Made by a program: the position numbers and the translations under genes. Below the pieces are notes generated by a model. It did no database searches. It saw only the letters and a list, made by a program, of their open reading frames with translations, and had not been told where the DNA came from. Below, in pieces: positions 55,393-64,000 of a stretch of 64,000 nt of DNA (position 1 is the first letter of the stretch; each line of letters starts with the position of its first letter). This DNA is from Pedobacter jejuensis (lineage in GTDB: Bacteria; Bacteroidota; Bacteroidia; Sphingobacteriales; Sphingobacteriaceae): positions 310,001 through 374,000 of the forward strand of contig NZ_RBEE01000012.1 in assembly GCF_003725795.1 (NCBI RefSeq), in the 5' to 3' direction.

Positions 55393-56586
55393 CTATCCAA
55401 ATGCCGGAATCTCACCAACTATTACTTTATTGCTAACTTTTGCTTTATCTGTTCCGGTTTTGCCTGCAATATTTTCTTCAACATCGCGGCTTACACTTAA
55501 AATAATACCGAAAGCCACACTGGTAAATATCATCGATGTTCCACCCATACTTACTAATGGCAGTGGTACACCTGTTACCGGACCTAAACCAACCGCTACA
55601 GCCATATTGGCAAAAGCTTGTATGGTTAAGCTAAAACTTAACCCGGCAGCAAGTAATGCTCCGAATGCTTTAGGCGCTCTGGTTACAATTTTTATACATC
55701 GATACAAAAGCACCAGGTAAAGTGTCATAATTACAACTCCTCCAAATGTTCCCCATTCTTCAATAATAATGGCGAAAATAAAATCAGAATAAGGGTGTGG
55801 TAAAAAGTTGCGTTGTGTACTATTACCTGGTCCTTTGCCAAATACACCACCAGTCGCTAAAGCAATTTTTGCCTGGTCGGCCTGGAAAGTTTTGTCTGAA
55901 TGCTGCATCTCAGGATGTATAAACGAATTTATACGTGACATATAAGTCTTACGCCTTGGACCTAAAAAGAATATAAACATTAATAAAACAAGGCCGCCTG
56001 CACAAACTATAGCAATCTGTTTAATACTGATACGACCAATTATCAAAAGTAAAATACTAACGCCAAAGAGCATTAGAGCAGTTGATAAATTTGCAACAGC
56101 AATTAAACCAAAGACTACACAAACTGATCCCATTATAGGCAAAAAAGATTCCTTAATATTTTTAATATCTTCCTGTTTTTTTGTCAACATTCTGGCTAGA
56201 AATGTAATTAAAGCAAGTTTTGCAAAATCAGAGGTTTGAAAAGTTAAGCCAATTACCGGAATTTTAACCCAGCGTGATGCATCATTTAAATTAGCACCAA
56301 AAATCAAGGTATAAAGCAATAACGGAATGGTTACAATCATTAAGATTTTAGATATCCCAGCGTAATAACGGTAATCTAATAAATGCGAAATGTAAATCAT
56401 TCCAATACCAAGCAATACGAATATTAAATGTTTGGTTAGCAATAATTTTTCAACCGCTTCGCCCCTTTTGTAAGCTAGTGTACCTGTAGCGCTATAAACT
56501 GCCATTACAGATATTAGCGAAAGCAGGATGATGATTAACCAAATCCATCTATCGCCTTTTGTTTTATTAAGTAAAGTTTGGAACAT
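55393..56586 (-). CDS. ftsW: SEDS glycosyltransferase FtsW
   Basis: The septal peptidoglycan polymerase, a polytopic inner-membrane SEDS protein of 397 residues with about ten transmembrane helices. Diagnostic pieces are the GKGPGNSTQRNFLPHPYSDF loop (about 255-274) with the conserved PHPYSDFIF, and GLGPVTGVPLPLVSMGGTSM (about 343-362). It works with FtsI. The cytoplasmic tail is short. Fourteen bases separate it from murD. FtsW rather than RodA is chosen from its place in the dcw cluster. Confidence 0.96.
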   Translation of the reverse strand: MFQTLLNKTKGDRWIWLIIILLSLISVMAVYSATGTLAYKRGEAVEKLLLTKHLIFVLLGIGMIYISHLLDYRYYAGISKILMIVTIPLLLYTLIFGANLNDASRWVKIPVIGLTFQTSDFAKLALITFLARMLTKKQEDIKNIKESFLPIMGSVCVVFGLIAVANLSTALMLFGVSILLLIIGRISIKQIAIVCAGGLVLLMFIFFLGPRRKTYMSRINSFIHPEMQHSDKTFQADQAKIALATGGVFGKGPGNSTQRNFLPHPYSDFIFAIIIEEWGTFGGVVIMTLYLVLLYRCIKIVTRAPKAFGALLAAGLSFSLTIQAFANMAVAVGLGPVTGVPLPLVSMGGTSMIFTSVAFGIILSVSRDVEENIAGKTGTDKAKVSNKVIVGEIPAFG

Positions 56587-56600
56587 CTGTTAACCTCCTT

Positions 56601-57992
56601 TTATAATTCTTTTACTGCCGCTTTAAACTGGTTGCCACGGTCTTCGTAATTTTTAAATAAATCGAAACTTGCGCAAGCAGGAGAAAGTAAAACCGCATCG
56701 CCACGTTTGGCTAAATGGAAAGCAATTTGCGTTGCTTCTTCTGCCGAAAAAGTATTTACAATAACTTCTACATCATCTTCAAAAGCATCGTGAATTCTTT
56801 TATTATCTTTCCCTAAACACACAATTGCCTTCACCTTACTTTTAACCAAATCTTTAAGCATATTGTAGTCGTTGCCTTTGTCAACACCACCCATTATTAA
56901 AACAACATCTGTAGTCATACTTTCTAAAGCATACCAGGTAGAATTTACATTTGTTGCTTTACTATCGTTGATAAAATCAATTCCCGATATTTTGGCTACA
57001 TGCTCCAATCTATGTTCGATGTTTTTAAAACTGCCCATACTTTCACGAATGGTCTCATTTCTTAACTCTAACACCTTAGCTATTATGCCCGATGCCATAG
57101 AGTTGTAAATGTTGTGCTTGCCTTGTAAGGCTAATTCTGAAATAGACATGGTAAATTCGTTATTTGGTTCTGTAAGGATGTGTATTGTATTATCTTGTAA
57201 GTATGCACCTGCTTCAACTGTATTAAATATTGAAAAGGTGTAAGTTTTAGCTTGAGGATTTGAATTACCTATTGCCTTTAAGCTTTCTTCATCATCAGCA
57301 CAATAAATAAAAACATCATTGTGGGTCTGATTTTGTGTAATCCGCATTTTTGATGCGGCGTAATTTTCTAGTTTATAATCGTATCTATCTAAATGATCGG
57401 GTGTAATGTTTAATAAAACTGCTACATCTGCTCTAAACTGAAACATATCATCAAGCATGAAACTCGATATCTCCAAAACGTACCAATCATAGTTTTCATC
57501 AGCAACTTGAGCAGCAAAACTATTACCGATGTTGCCGGCTAAGCCAACATTCAATCCGGCGCTTTTTAAAATATGATAAGTAAGTAAACTGGTTGTCGAT
57601 TTTCCATTTGAACCCGTAATGCAAATTGTTTTGGCATTGGAATATCGTTTGGCAAATTCTATTTCTGAAATAACTGATATTCCTTTAGCTTTTAACTTCT
57701 TTACTATAGGTGCAGTTTCAGGAATACCCGGACTTTTTATAACTTCCGAAGCGTTTAAAATAAGTTCTTCGGTGTGTTTTTCCGATTCAAAAGGAACATT
57801 TAATTTTTCTAATGCTGCTTTATATTTATCTGTGATAATACCGTAATCTGAAACAAAAACATCAAAACCTTTTTGCATTGCAAGTTTTGCAGCACCAACA
57901 CCACTCTCTCCTGCGCCCAAAATAACAACACGGCCCTGCCCTGCCATTGCTGACTCAGGATTGCTTGATGTGTTATTTAGATTTGAGTTCAT
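56601..57992 (-). CDS. murD: UDP-N-acetylmuramoylalanine--D-glutamate ligase
   Basis: Adds D-glutamate to UDP-MurNAc-L-Ala. The 463-residue Mur ligase has the ATP loop TGSNGKSTTSLL (126-137), LNITPDHLDRYDY (about 197) and the C-terminal INDSKATNVNSTWYALES (about 320-337) with the conserved SKATN. The first about 18 residues are a low-complexity leader (SNLNNTSSNPESAM); a start at Met16 is possible, but no better ribosome binding site is seen there. It stands 14 bases upstream of ftsW in the same direction. Confidence 0.96.
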   Translation of the reverse strand: MNSNLNNTSSNPESAMAGQGRVVILGAGESGVGAAKLAMQKGFDVFVSDYGIITDKYKAALEKLNVPFESEKHTEELILNASEVIKSPGIPETAPIVKKLKAKGISVISEIEFAKRYSNAKTICITGSNGKSTTSLLTYHILKSAGLNVGLAGNIGNSFAAQVADENYDWYVLEISSFMLDDMFQFRADVAVLLNITPDHLDRYDYKLENYAASKMRITQNQTHNDVFIYCADDEESLKAIGNSNPQAKTYTFSIFNTVEAGAYLQDNTIHILTEPNNEFTMSISELALQGKHNIYNSMASGIIAKVLELRNETIRESMGSFKNIEHRLEHVAKISGIDFINDSKATNVNSTWYALESMTTDVVLIMGGVDKGNDYNMLKDLVKSKVKAIVCLGKDNKRIHDAFEDDVEVIVNTFSAEEATQIAFHLAKRGDAVLLSPACASFDLFKNYEDRGNQFKAAVKEL

Positions 57993-58010
57993 TGTTTTGT
58001 TTTTTTGTTG

Positions 58011-58075
58011 TTAGTTTCTCGTTGTTTGTATTGTAGTCGGTTTTTCTAAGCGAACAACGAACTACGAAAAACTAA
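58011..58075. repeat. Imperfect inverted repeat in the murD-mraY spacer
   Basis: TTAGTTTCTCGTTGTTTG (58011-58028) pairs imperfectly with CGAACAACGAACTACGAAAA (58051-58070) and the following ACTAA. It would form a hairpin in the mRNA. The phrase AACAACGAACTAC also occurs at 8104-8116 near ssb, so it is probably another dispersed repeat family. Confidence 0.45.
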
Positions 58076-58077
58076 TT

Positions 58078-59325
58078 CTACCTCAATTTCAGTGTTACTA
58101 TAGTCATAATGGCTAACATGATTCCAATAATCCAGAAGCGGGTTACAATTTTTGCTTCATGGTATCCCTTTTTCTGATAGTGATGGTGTAGCGGTGCCAT
58201 TAATAAAATTCTTCTGCCTTCGCCAAACCGTTTTTTGCTGTATTTAAAGTATGATACCTGCATGATGACCGAAACCAGCTCAATTAAAAAGATACCACAC
58301 AAAATCGGAATCAGTAATTCTTTTCGAATCATTATGGCGAAAGAAGCGATGATGCCGCCGATTGCCAAACTGCCGGTATCGCCCATAAAAACTTGAGCCG
58401 GATAAGAGTTATACCACAAGAAACCAACACATGCCCCGACAAAAGCGCCAGCAAAAATCATTAATTCGCCTGAATTCGGGATGTACATAATATTCAGGTA
58501 ATCGGCGAAGCCAACATTACCAGACACATAAGCTAAAATACCAAGTGTTGTACCAATAACTGCAGAAGTTCCGGTTGCTAAACCATCAATACCATCGGTA
58601 ATATTAGCACCGTTTGATACCGCTGTGATGATAAATACGGTAAAAGCAAGGAAAACTAAAAATGCATATTTCTCATATCCTGTACCTAAAAACTTAAGCA
58701 CTTTGGCATAATCAAATTCATTATTTTTATAAAAAGGTATGTTTGTTTTAGTTGATTTTACATCTTGGGTATAGTAAAATGTTTCACCCTTCTGGCGCAA
58801 AACCATTGGCGCAGCGTTCGTTGTTTTAACATTATCTTGTACGGTTTCTCGCACTACAATATTTGGATGGTAGTACATAGTCCAGCCAACTATTAAACCC
58901 AAACCAACCTGACCAACAACTTTAAATTTACCAGCTAATCCTTCTTTATTTTTTTTGAAAACCTTAATATAATCATCTAAAAAGCCGATTGCGCCCATCC
59001 AAATAGTAGTGATAATCATTAAGATAACATACACATTGGTAATGTTTGCAAACAGTAATGTTGGAATTAAAATACCAAGCAAAATAATGATACCACCCAT
59101 TGTAGGCGTACCTTGTTTTTGCATTTGACCTTCTAAGCCCAAATTTCTAACCGTTTCGCCAACCTGTTTTTTGTGTAAATAATCAATTAATCGTCTACCG
59201 TAAACTGTGGTAATTATTAGTGATAAAATAATTGAAACAGAGGCACGGAAGGTGATGTATTGAAACAACCTTAATCCAGGAATATCGTAATGTTTATATA
59301 GGTATTCGAATAATAAATATAACAT
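58078..59325 (-). CDS. mraY: Phospho-N-acetylmuramoyl-pentapeptide transferase
   Basis: Transfers phospho-MurNAc-pentapeptide to undecaprenyl phosphate, forming lipid I. The 415-residue integral membrane protein has about ten helices and the catalytic motifs [11 protein letters not shown] (about 73), [10 protein letters not shown] (about 112), [15 protein letters not shown] (about 240) and [12 protein letters not shown] (about 378). It is some 55 residues longer than E. coli MraY owing to an insert around 150-210, which I believe is usual in this phylum. Its start overlaps the murE stop by one base. Confidence 0.97.
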   Translation of the reverse strand: MLYLLFEYLYKHYDIPGLRLFQYITFRASVSIILSLIITTVYGRRLIDYLHKKQVGETVRNLGLEGQMQKQGTPTMGGIIILLGILIPTLLFANITNVYVILMIITTIWMGAIGFLDDYIKVFKKNKEGLAGKFKVVGQVGLGLIVGWTMYYHPNIVVRETVQDNVKTTNAAPMVLRQKGETFYYTQDVKSTKTNIPFYKNNEFDYAKVLKFLGTGYEKYAFLVFLAFTVFIITAVSNGANITDGIDGLATGTSAVIGTTLGILAYVSGNVGFADYLNIMYIPNSGELMIFAGAFVGACVGFLWYNSYPAQVFMGDTGSLAIGGIIASFAIMIRKELLIPILCGIFLIELVSVIMQVSYFKYSKKRFGEGRRILLMAPLHHHYQKKGYHEAKIVTRFWIIGIMLAIMTIVTLKLR

Positions 59326-60782
59326 TAGCTGCGAGGGTTTAATTGTTCAAGTAAAATTTCTTTATCATCGAAATGGTTTCGAACACCATTAATTTCCTGG
59401 TATTTTTCATGCCCTTTACCGGCAATTAAAATTATATCTCCACTTTTTGCCAAATGGCAAGCAGTTTTTATGGCTTCCTTTCTATCCAAAATGGATAAAG
59501 TTTTACGTTTGTTCGTTGGTGAAACGCCAGCTTCCATTTCAGAGATAATGGTTTGTGGGTTTTCTGTACGAGGGTTATCAGATGTAAGGATTACTTTATC
59601 GCTCCAATCGCATGCAACCTGAGCCATAACCGGGCGTTTCGTTTTATCTCTATCGCCACCGCAGCCAATAACGGTAATTACCTGTTCCGTTCCTTTTCTA
59701 ATGTTTGCAATTGTACTTAACACATTTTGAACCGCATCAGGAGTGTGTGCATAATCTACAATTCCTATCACATTCTCAGGAGACACGATGTAATCGAAAC
59801 GACCTTCGGCACCGGTTAATCGACTTAATAAGGTTAATACTTTAAGTTTATCTTGTTCAAGCAAAATAGCCGTACCGTAAACAGCAAGCAAGTTGTAAGC
59901 ATTAAATGAGCCTACTAATTTGAAATAAACATCTTCATTGTCAATATCTAAATGCAAACCGCTAAATTGATTCTCAATAATTTTGGATTTAAAATCTGCA
60001 AGTTGTTTTAGTGCATAAGTTTTTTTGTAAGCCTTTGTATTTTGCAACATTACCATACCGTTTTTATCATCGATATTGGTTAATGCAAAAGCAGTTTTTG
60101 GCAATACATCGAAAAATGCCTTCTTTGCTTTTAAATATTCATCAAAAGTTTTATGAAAATCGAGGTGGTCATGTGTCAGGTTGGAAAAAACTCCACCAGA
60201 AAAAGTTAGTCCTTCTATTCGATGTTGCGCAACTGCATGAGAACTTACTTCCATGAAGCAATAATCGCAACCCGCGTTTACCATATCGCGAAGCAAAGCA
60301 TTTAATGCAATTGGATTTGGTGTAGTGTGCGTTGCTGCTACAACAACATCGTTTATGTAATTTTCTACTGTAGAAAGTAGTCCGGTTTTATAACCTAAAT
60401 CTTTAAAAAGCTTAAATAAAATGGTGGCAATTGTGGTTTTACCATTGGTTCCGGTAATGCCGATTAGCTTTAAATCTGCCGATGGATTTCCGTAAAAATT
60501 ACCAGCCATAATACCTAAGGCAATAGCGGTATTATCAACTTTTACATAGGTTACATCATAATTATCAATTTCGGGAAGGTTTTCGCAAACGATAACTTTA
60601 GCACCCTGATCTACCGTTTGATTTATAAAAAGATGACCATCAGCTGCTGTACCAACAATTGCAAAAAAAACATCATCATTCGTTACTTTACGTGAATCGA
60701 AATTTAAGGCATTAATCGTTCTATCAGTTCTGCCGACTAATTCCTTTATTGTTACACCATATAGTAAATCCTGTAATTGCAT
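59325..60782 (-). CDS. murE: UDP-N-acetylmuramoyl-tripeptide synthetase (meso-diaminopimelate-adding)
   Basis: Adds the third residue of the stem peptide. The 485-residue Mur ligase has the ATP loop [11 protein letters not shown] (110-120), [11 protein letters not shown] (about 174) and the amino-acid selectivity motif DNPR at 402-405, which in characterised MurE proteins goes with meso-diaminopimelate rather than lysine. A C-terminal GKGHEKYQ motif is also present. Three GAATGA repeat units separate its start codon from the ftsI stop. Coupled by a one-base overlap to mraY. Confidence 0.97.
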   Translation of the reverse strand: MQLQDLLYGVTIKELVGRTDRTINALNFDSRKVTNDDVFFAIVGTAADGHLFINQTVDQGAKVIVCENLPEIDNYDVTYVKVDNTAIALGIMAGNFYGNPSADLKLIGITGTNGKTTIATILFKLFKDLGYKTGLLSTVENYINDVVVAATHTTPNPIALNALLRDMVNAGCDYCFMEVSSHAVAQHRIEGLTFSGGVFSNLTHDHLDFHKTFDEYLKAKKAFFDVLPKTAFALTNIDDKNGMVMLQNTKAYKKTYALKQLADFKSKIIENQFSGLHLDIDNEDVYFKLVGSFNAYNLLAVYGTAILLEQDKLKVLTLLSRLTGAEGRFDYIVSPENVIGIVDYAHTPDAVQNVLSTIANIRKGTEQVITVIGCGGDRDKTKRPVMAQVACDWSDKVILTSDNPRTENPQTIISEMEAGVSPTNKRKTLSILDRKEAIKTACHLAKSGDIILIAGKGHEKYQEINGVRNHFDDKEILLEQLNPRS

Positions 60783-61058
60783 TCCTTTTTTTAATTATTG
60801 AATGAGTGATTTTTGAATGAGTGAATGTTTAGCCAATCGCTATAATCTATCATTCCCTTTTTTAATTATTGAATGAGTGAATTTTGAATGAGTGAATGTT
60901 GAGCAAATCGCTATAATTCTATCATTCTCTAATTCAATCAACCTATCATTCCTTTTTTTAATTATTGAAAGAGTGAATTTTGAATGAGTGAATGTTGAGC
61001 AAATCGCTTAATTCTATCATTCTCTAATTCAATCAACCTATCATTCCTTTTTTTAATC
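60781..61058 (-). repeat. Tandem array of three and a fraction GAATGA repeat units between ftsI and murE
   Basis: Unit 1 is 60781-60851 (71 bases), unit 2 is 60852-60947 (96) and unit 3 is 60948-61042 (95), then 16 bases of a fourth. Each begins ATTCC(C/T)TTTTTTAATTATTG and contains TGAATGAGTGAATG. Units 2 and 3 also carry CATTCTCTAATTCAATCA, which can pair with the first part, and are nearly identical to each other. The array runs exactly from the murE start codon to the last codons of ftsI. On the coding strand each unit ends in AAAAAAAGGAAT, so it also provides the murE ribosome binding site. Confidence 0.85.
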
Positions 61059-63152
61059 TAACTGTATATCTACTTGTAAACCTTTGCCAACTTTAACTCC
61101 TGCCTGCACCGATTGCCTAATCACCTTACCAGAACCTGTCACTCTGGTTTTAAGTCCGGCGTTTCCTAATAAGTAAAGCGCATCTTTCAAGCCCATGCCC
61201 GAAACGTTTGGCATCACGCCTTTACGCTCGTTGTTCTCTTGGAAAATAGTTCCTGCACTGGTATCAATTGTATTATAATATTCTGATTTTGAAGCAAAAA
61301 GCGGTTTAAAACCAAAGGCTTTGTAAACTTTTTGAGTTGCTTTACTTTGTCCTGATTTGGTTGGAGGAATAATGGTATTACCGACCAAACGTGTTGGTAC
61401 ATCGTTATACATTTGCATGTCGCTGGCATAAATCCTATCGGCAATTTCTCTAAAAACTGGACCAGAAACCGTGGCACCATAATAAGCACCTTTAGGATCA
61501 TTTATAACCACAATTAAAGAATATTTCGGCTTATCAGCAGGGAAATAACCTACAAACGATGCCTGATATTGCTTGTTTGCTTTATAACCTTTATTTGCAT
61601 CTGCAACCTGAGCTGTACCAGTTTTGCCAGCAATTTTATATAAAGGATTGTAAACAATTTGCTTGCCGCTACCTTCAGTAACCACACCTTCGAGCATTTT
61701 TTTGATTTTGCTCAAGGTAACATCCGAACAAATTTGTTCATTTATAACTTTAGCTTTAAACTGTTCAATTGGATTACCTAACCTTCTGATCTCTTTTACG
61801 AAAATTGGAGCCACATATTTTCCATTATTTGCTACTGCGTTGTAAAACGATAACATTTTAAGTGGTGTTAATTGCATTTCATAACCGTATGCCATTTGAG
61901 GCAAGGTCATTTTCCCCCAACTTTTATTTGTTTTTGGATTTTTAACTACCGGCATTGCTTCACCAGGAATTTGCAAACCCATTTTTTCGTTTAAATGCCA
62001 ATCGTATAAATGATCTGTAAATTTTATTGGATCATCTCCATAATGGGTGTTTATCAATTTTGCGATTGCTGCGTTAGATGATTCTTCAAATGCTTTTTTA
62101 ACCGTAACGGTTTCTATTTTTGGATGCGAATCCGTAATCAGTTTTCCAGGAATTTGATAATAGCCGGTTCCAATTAATGTATTTGTATCTACCAGTTTAT
62201 CTTCTAAAAGCGCCATGTAAGAAGCTAATTTGAAAGTAGAACCTGGATCCTGATTTCCGGCAATTGCATAGTTAAACTTCTCTTTGTAAACGCCTTCTTC
62301 AATTTTTGAAAAATTAGCTACTGCCCTAACTTCACCTGTTGCTACTTCCATTAAGATTGCAGTTCCGTGGTCTGCTCTCATTGCTATCAATTGCTTTTCG
62401 AGTGCGTTTTGGGTAAGATCCTGCATATTAATGTCGATAGTAGAAATAATATCAGCTCCATCTTTTGGGGCAACTTCTTCCTCATCATTTACAGGCACAT
62501 ACACACCACCAGCAATACGTTGCATCAATCTTTTTCCACCTTCACCATTTATGTATTCAGTATATGCACCTTCTAAACCAACACCATTTTTAACATTTGC
62601 ATTTTTATAGCCAATGGTACGAGCAGCCAAAGCCTTAAATGGTAAAATTCGCTTGTTTTGCTGTACGGCAATTAAACCGCCGCTAAACTTACCTACGTTG
62701 TAAAGCGGAAAAGTTCTGATTGTTTTTAAATCAGAATACCCCACTTTGCGGTGAATTAATAAATAGCGGGCGCTATCTTGTCTGCCTTTACGTAGTATTC
62801 TTGAATAATCTTTGGCTGATTTATCCTGGAAAATAGCGGCAAGTTTCATTCCTAGAGAATCTACCTTTTCGTTAAAAATTTTATCATCGGCAATACCACC
62901 TGCAAACATATCCATATGCAATTCATACTCAGGAACAGAAGTTGCAAGCAAACTACCATCGTTAGAATAAATGTTACCTCTGGTAGCCTCAACAGTCATA
63001 TAGCGTGTAGAAAGGCTATCGGCCATAGCTTTCCATTTATGCCCTTGTATAAACTGCACCTGACCGAGACGTAAAAATACCGCCAAGGCAAAAAGCACAA
63101 TTAAGCCAAATGCCAGATATACACGAAGCAGGATATTTGCTCTAATATTCAT
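61053..63152 (-). CDS. ftsI: Septal penicillin-binding protein (FtsI/PBP3-type transpeptidase with PASTA domain)
   Basis: Cross-links septal peptidoglycan. The 699-residue class B PBP has one transmembrane helix (about 8-28), a pedestal domain, and the transpeptidase motifs STFK (Ser305 to Lys308), SSN (about 358-360) and KTG (in AGKTGTAQVAD, about 515). One PASTA domain ends the protein (GVMPNVSGMGLKDALYLLG, then a segment ending VDIQLD). I start at ATG 63152, which overlaps ftsL by 11 bases; a TTG four codons earlier is less likely. Confidence 0.95.
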   Translation of the reverse strand: MNIRANILLRVYLAFGLIVLFALAVFLRLGQVQFIQGHKWKAMADSLSTRYMTVEATRGNIYSNDGSLLATSVPEYELHMDMFAGGIADDKIFNEKVDSLGMKLAAIFQDKSAKDYSRILRKGRQDSARYLLIHRKVGYSDLKTIRTFPLYNVGKFSGGLIAVQQNKRILPFKALAARTIGYKNANVKNGVGLEGAYTEYINGEGGKRLMQRIAGGVYVPVNDEEEVAPKDGADIISTIDINMQDLTQNALEKQLIAMRADHGTAILMEVATGEVRAVANFSKIEEGVYKEKFNYAIAGNQDPGSTFKLASYMALLEDKLVDTNTLIGTGYYQIPGKLITDSHPKIETVTVKKAFEESSNAAIAKLINTHYGDDPIKFTDHLYDWHLNEKMGLQIPGEAMPVVKNPKTNKSWGKMTLPQMAYGYEMQLTPLKMLSFYNAVANNGKYVAPIFVKEIRRLGNPIEQFKAKVINEQICSDVTLSKIKKMLEGVVTEGSGKQIVYNPLYKIAGKTGTAQVADANKGYKANKQYQASFVGYFPADKPKYSLIVVINDPKGAYYGATVSGPVFREIADRIYASDMQMYNDVPTRLVGNTIIPPTKSGQSKATQKVYKAFGFKPLFASKSEYYNTIDTSAGTIFQENNERKGVMPNVSGMGLKDALYLLGNAGLKTRVTGSGKVIRQSVQAGVKVGKGLQVDIQLD

Positions 63153-63558
63153 CGCTTTTAACAATTAGTTTTTTTGGTGGTTCTATTAATTCTTTTATTC
63201 CGAGGGTATCTACTTTTTTGGCAACCTCTGTTAATTTGCTCTTAAACATCAGGTCGGCTTTAAGCGATTTGTACTCCCATCGCAACTCTTTTACTTCTTT
63301 ATTTAATTTATCAATTCTGCGAACATTGTTTACCGCAAAGTGACTATTAGCAATGTAAACCATACCTAAGAGTGCCAAGAAACACAAATAAGGCAAAGCA
63401 TCTGTAGCTGCTTCTTTTGATATTACACCTTCCGTAAAAAACTTACCGATGAAAGTTTCGCTAAACTTTTTATCGTCTTCTGGTTTAGTTTTTTCGGTTT
63501 TAACCTTTAATTCAGGTTCAGGCCCGATTTCTTCTTCATCTGCTCTGAACTTGTTCAT
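63142..63558 (-). CDS. ftsL: FtsL-like division protein
   Basis: A 138-residue bitopic protein: acidic cytoplasmic part (about 1-48), one transmembrane helix (about 50-70, ALPYLCFLALLGMVYIA), and a coiled-coil periplasmic part (about 75-125, RIDKLNKEVKELRWEYKSLK). This layout and the place between rsmH and ftsI identify it as FtsL, although sequence conservation in this family is low. FtsL joins FtsB and FtsQ in activating FtsWI. Its ATG overlaps the rsmH stop by four bases (ATGA). Confidence 0.85.
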   Translation of the reverse strand: MNKFRADEEEIGPEPELKVKTEKTKPEDDKKFSETFIGKFFTEGVISKEAATDALPYLCFLALLGMVYIANSHFAVNNVRRIDKLNKEVKELRWEYKSLKADLMFKSKLTEVAKKVDTLGIKELIEPPKKLIVKSDEY

Positions 63559-64000
63559 ATTTTTTCTGCTATTCTTAATTTTGCACTACGAGCCCGATTA
63601 TTAAGGGCAATTTCTTCGTCTGAAGCGATTATCGCTTTGCGGGTAATTACGTTGAATGGTTTCTGCTGATTGCCAAAAAAATCTTTCTCTACTTCTCCCT
63701 GAAATTTACCTTTAGCCATGAAATTTTTAACAGGCCTATCTTCAAGCGAGTGGTAAGACATAACCACCAACCTTCCATCAGGCTTTAAAACATCAGCTGC
63801 TTGTTGCAAAAAATCTTCAAGTACTTTAATCTCTGCATTTACTTCAATTCGTAAAGCCTGAAAAACCTGCGCCAAGTATTTATTTTCTTTTCCTTTCGGG
63901 ATATATTCAGCAATGGCAATTTTAAATTTATCTATATCTGTAAACGGATTTTCTAAACGAGCCGTAACAATTGCACGAGCCAAAGATTTCGCATTTTTAA
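63555..64000 (-). CDS. rsmH: 16S rRNA (cytosine(1402)-N(4))-methyltransferase (C-terminal part, runs off the window)
   Basis: RsmH/MraW methylates N4 of C1402 in 16S rRNA. The frame is open to the last base; 148 residues of the C-terminal half are visible, including NAKSLARAIVTAR, FQALRIEVNAEI, LKPDGRLVVMSYHSLEDRPVK and the closing NNRARSAKLRIAEK. These are family hallmarks of the substrate-binding and final methyltransferase strands. It is the first gene of the dcw cluster seen here; mraZ would be expected just outside the window. Confidence 0.96.
   Translation of the reverse strand, partial: KNAKSLARAIVTARLENPFTDIDKFKIAIAEYIPKGKENKYLAQVFQALRIEVNAEIKVLEDFLQQAADVLKPDGRLVVMSYHSLEDRPVKNFMAKGKFQGEVEKDFFGNQQKPFNVITRKAIIASDEEIALNNRARSAKLRIAEKI

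Noticed and set aside
60781..61058. Possible CRISPR array
   Set aside because: The units are 71-96 bases and repeat along their entire length, with no unique spacers and no cas genes nearby. This is a tandem intergenic repeat.

Overview
The window looks like a chromosomal piece from a Bacteroidota bacterium of the Sphingobacteriaceae type, probably close to Pedobacter. Five things point there. The DNA is AT-rich. There is a SusC/SusD-type outer-membrane pair plus two further TonB-dependent receptors. Several promoters fit the Bacteroidota -7 element TAnnTTTG. A small Hc1-type histone-like gene is present. The division/cell-wall (dcw) cluster has the order usual in this phylum. The species assignment is inference from gene content, not from a search.

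Layout. 1-7.6 kb: an acidic hypothetical protein cut by the window edge, two unknown envelope proteins, monomeric NADP isocitrate dehydrogenase, a lipoprotein beta-propeller sugar dehydrogenase and a TonB-dependent receptor. 7.6-8.1 kb: a patch of dispersed palindromic repeats. 8.1-15.9 kb: accessory DNA with a short SSB, a zinc-ribbon protein, a decayed tyrosine recombinase and then a one-directional series of small genes. These genes are separated by long imperfect palindromes ending in CTATAAC/GTTATAG-type heptamers, which is the architecture of integron attC sites and gene cassettes. The array carries a DUF7660-like protein with a pentapeptide-repeat protein, a threonine-aldolase-like enzyme, a DUF4259-like protein, two unknowns, a GNAT acetyltransferase and several decayed cassettes. 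15.9-22.8 kb: RidA, cupin, NmrA-like and AraC proteins, a tag-alkB alkylation-repair pair, lipoproteins and a YihY/BrkB membrane protein. 22.8-46 kb: glycogen branching enzyme, GH31 alpha-glucosidase, a large TonB receptor, penicillin acylase, a LuxE-like enzyme, a RES/Xre toxin-antitoxin pair, TyrS, LigA, DapA and a SusCD operon with two LacI-type palindromes upstream. 46-64 kb: the Hc1-like gene, an alpha-oxoamine synthase, and the minus-strand dcw cluster read from rsmH (cut by the window end) through ftsL, ftsI, murE, mraY, murD, ftsW, a four-helix-bundle gene, murG, murC, ftsQ and ftsA to ftsZ.

How it fits together. DapA supplies the route to meso-diaminopimelate, which MurE adds (its DNPR motif fits meso-DAP); MraY, MurG, FtsW and FtsI then build septal peptidoglycan guided by FtsZ, FtsA and FtsQ. 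The most unusual signals are the integron-like cassette array at 9.5-14.5 kb and a GAATGA-rich repeat family. That repeat touches the start codons of dapA, murG and murE, and it also flanks the four-helix-bundle gene inserted inside the dcw cluster.
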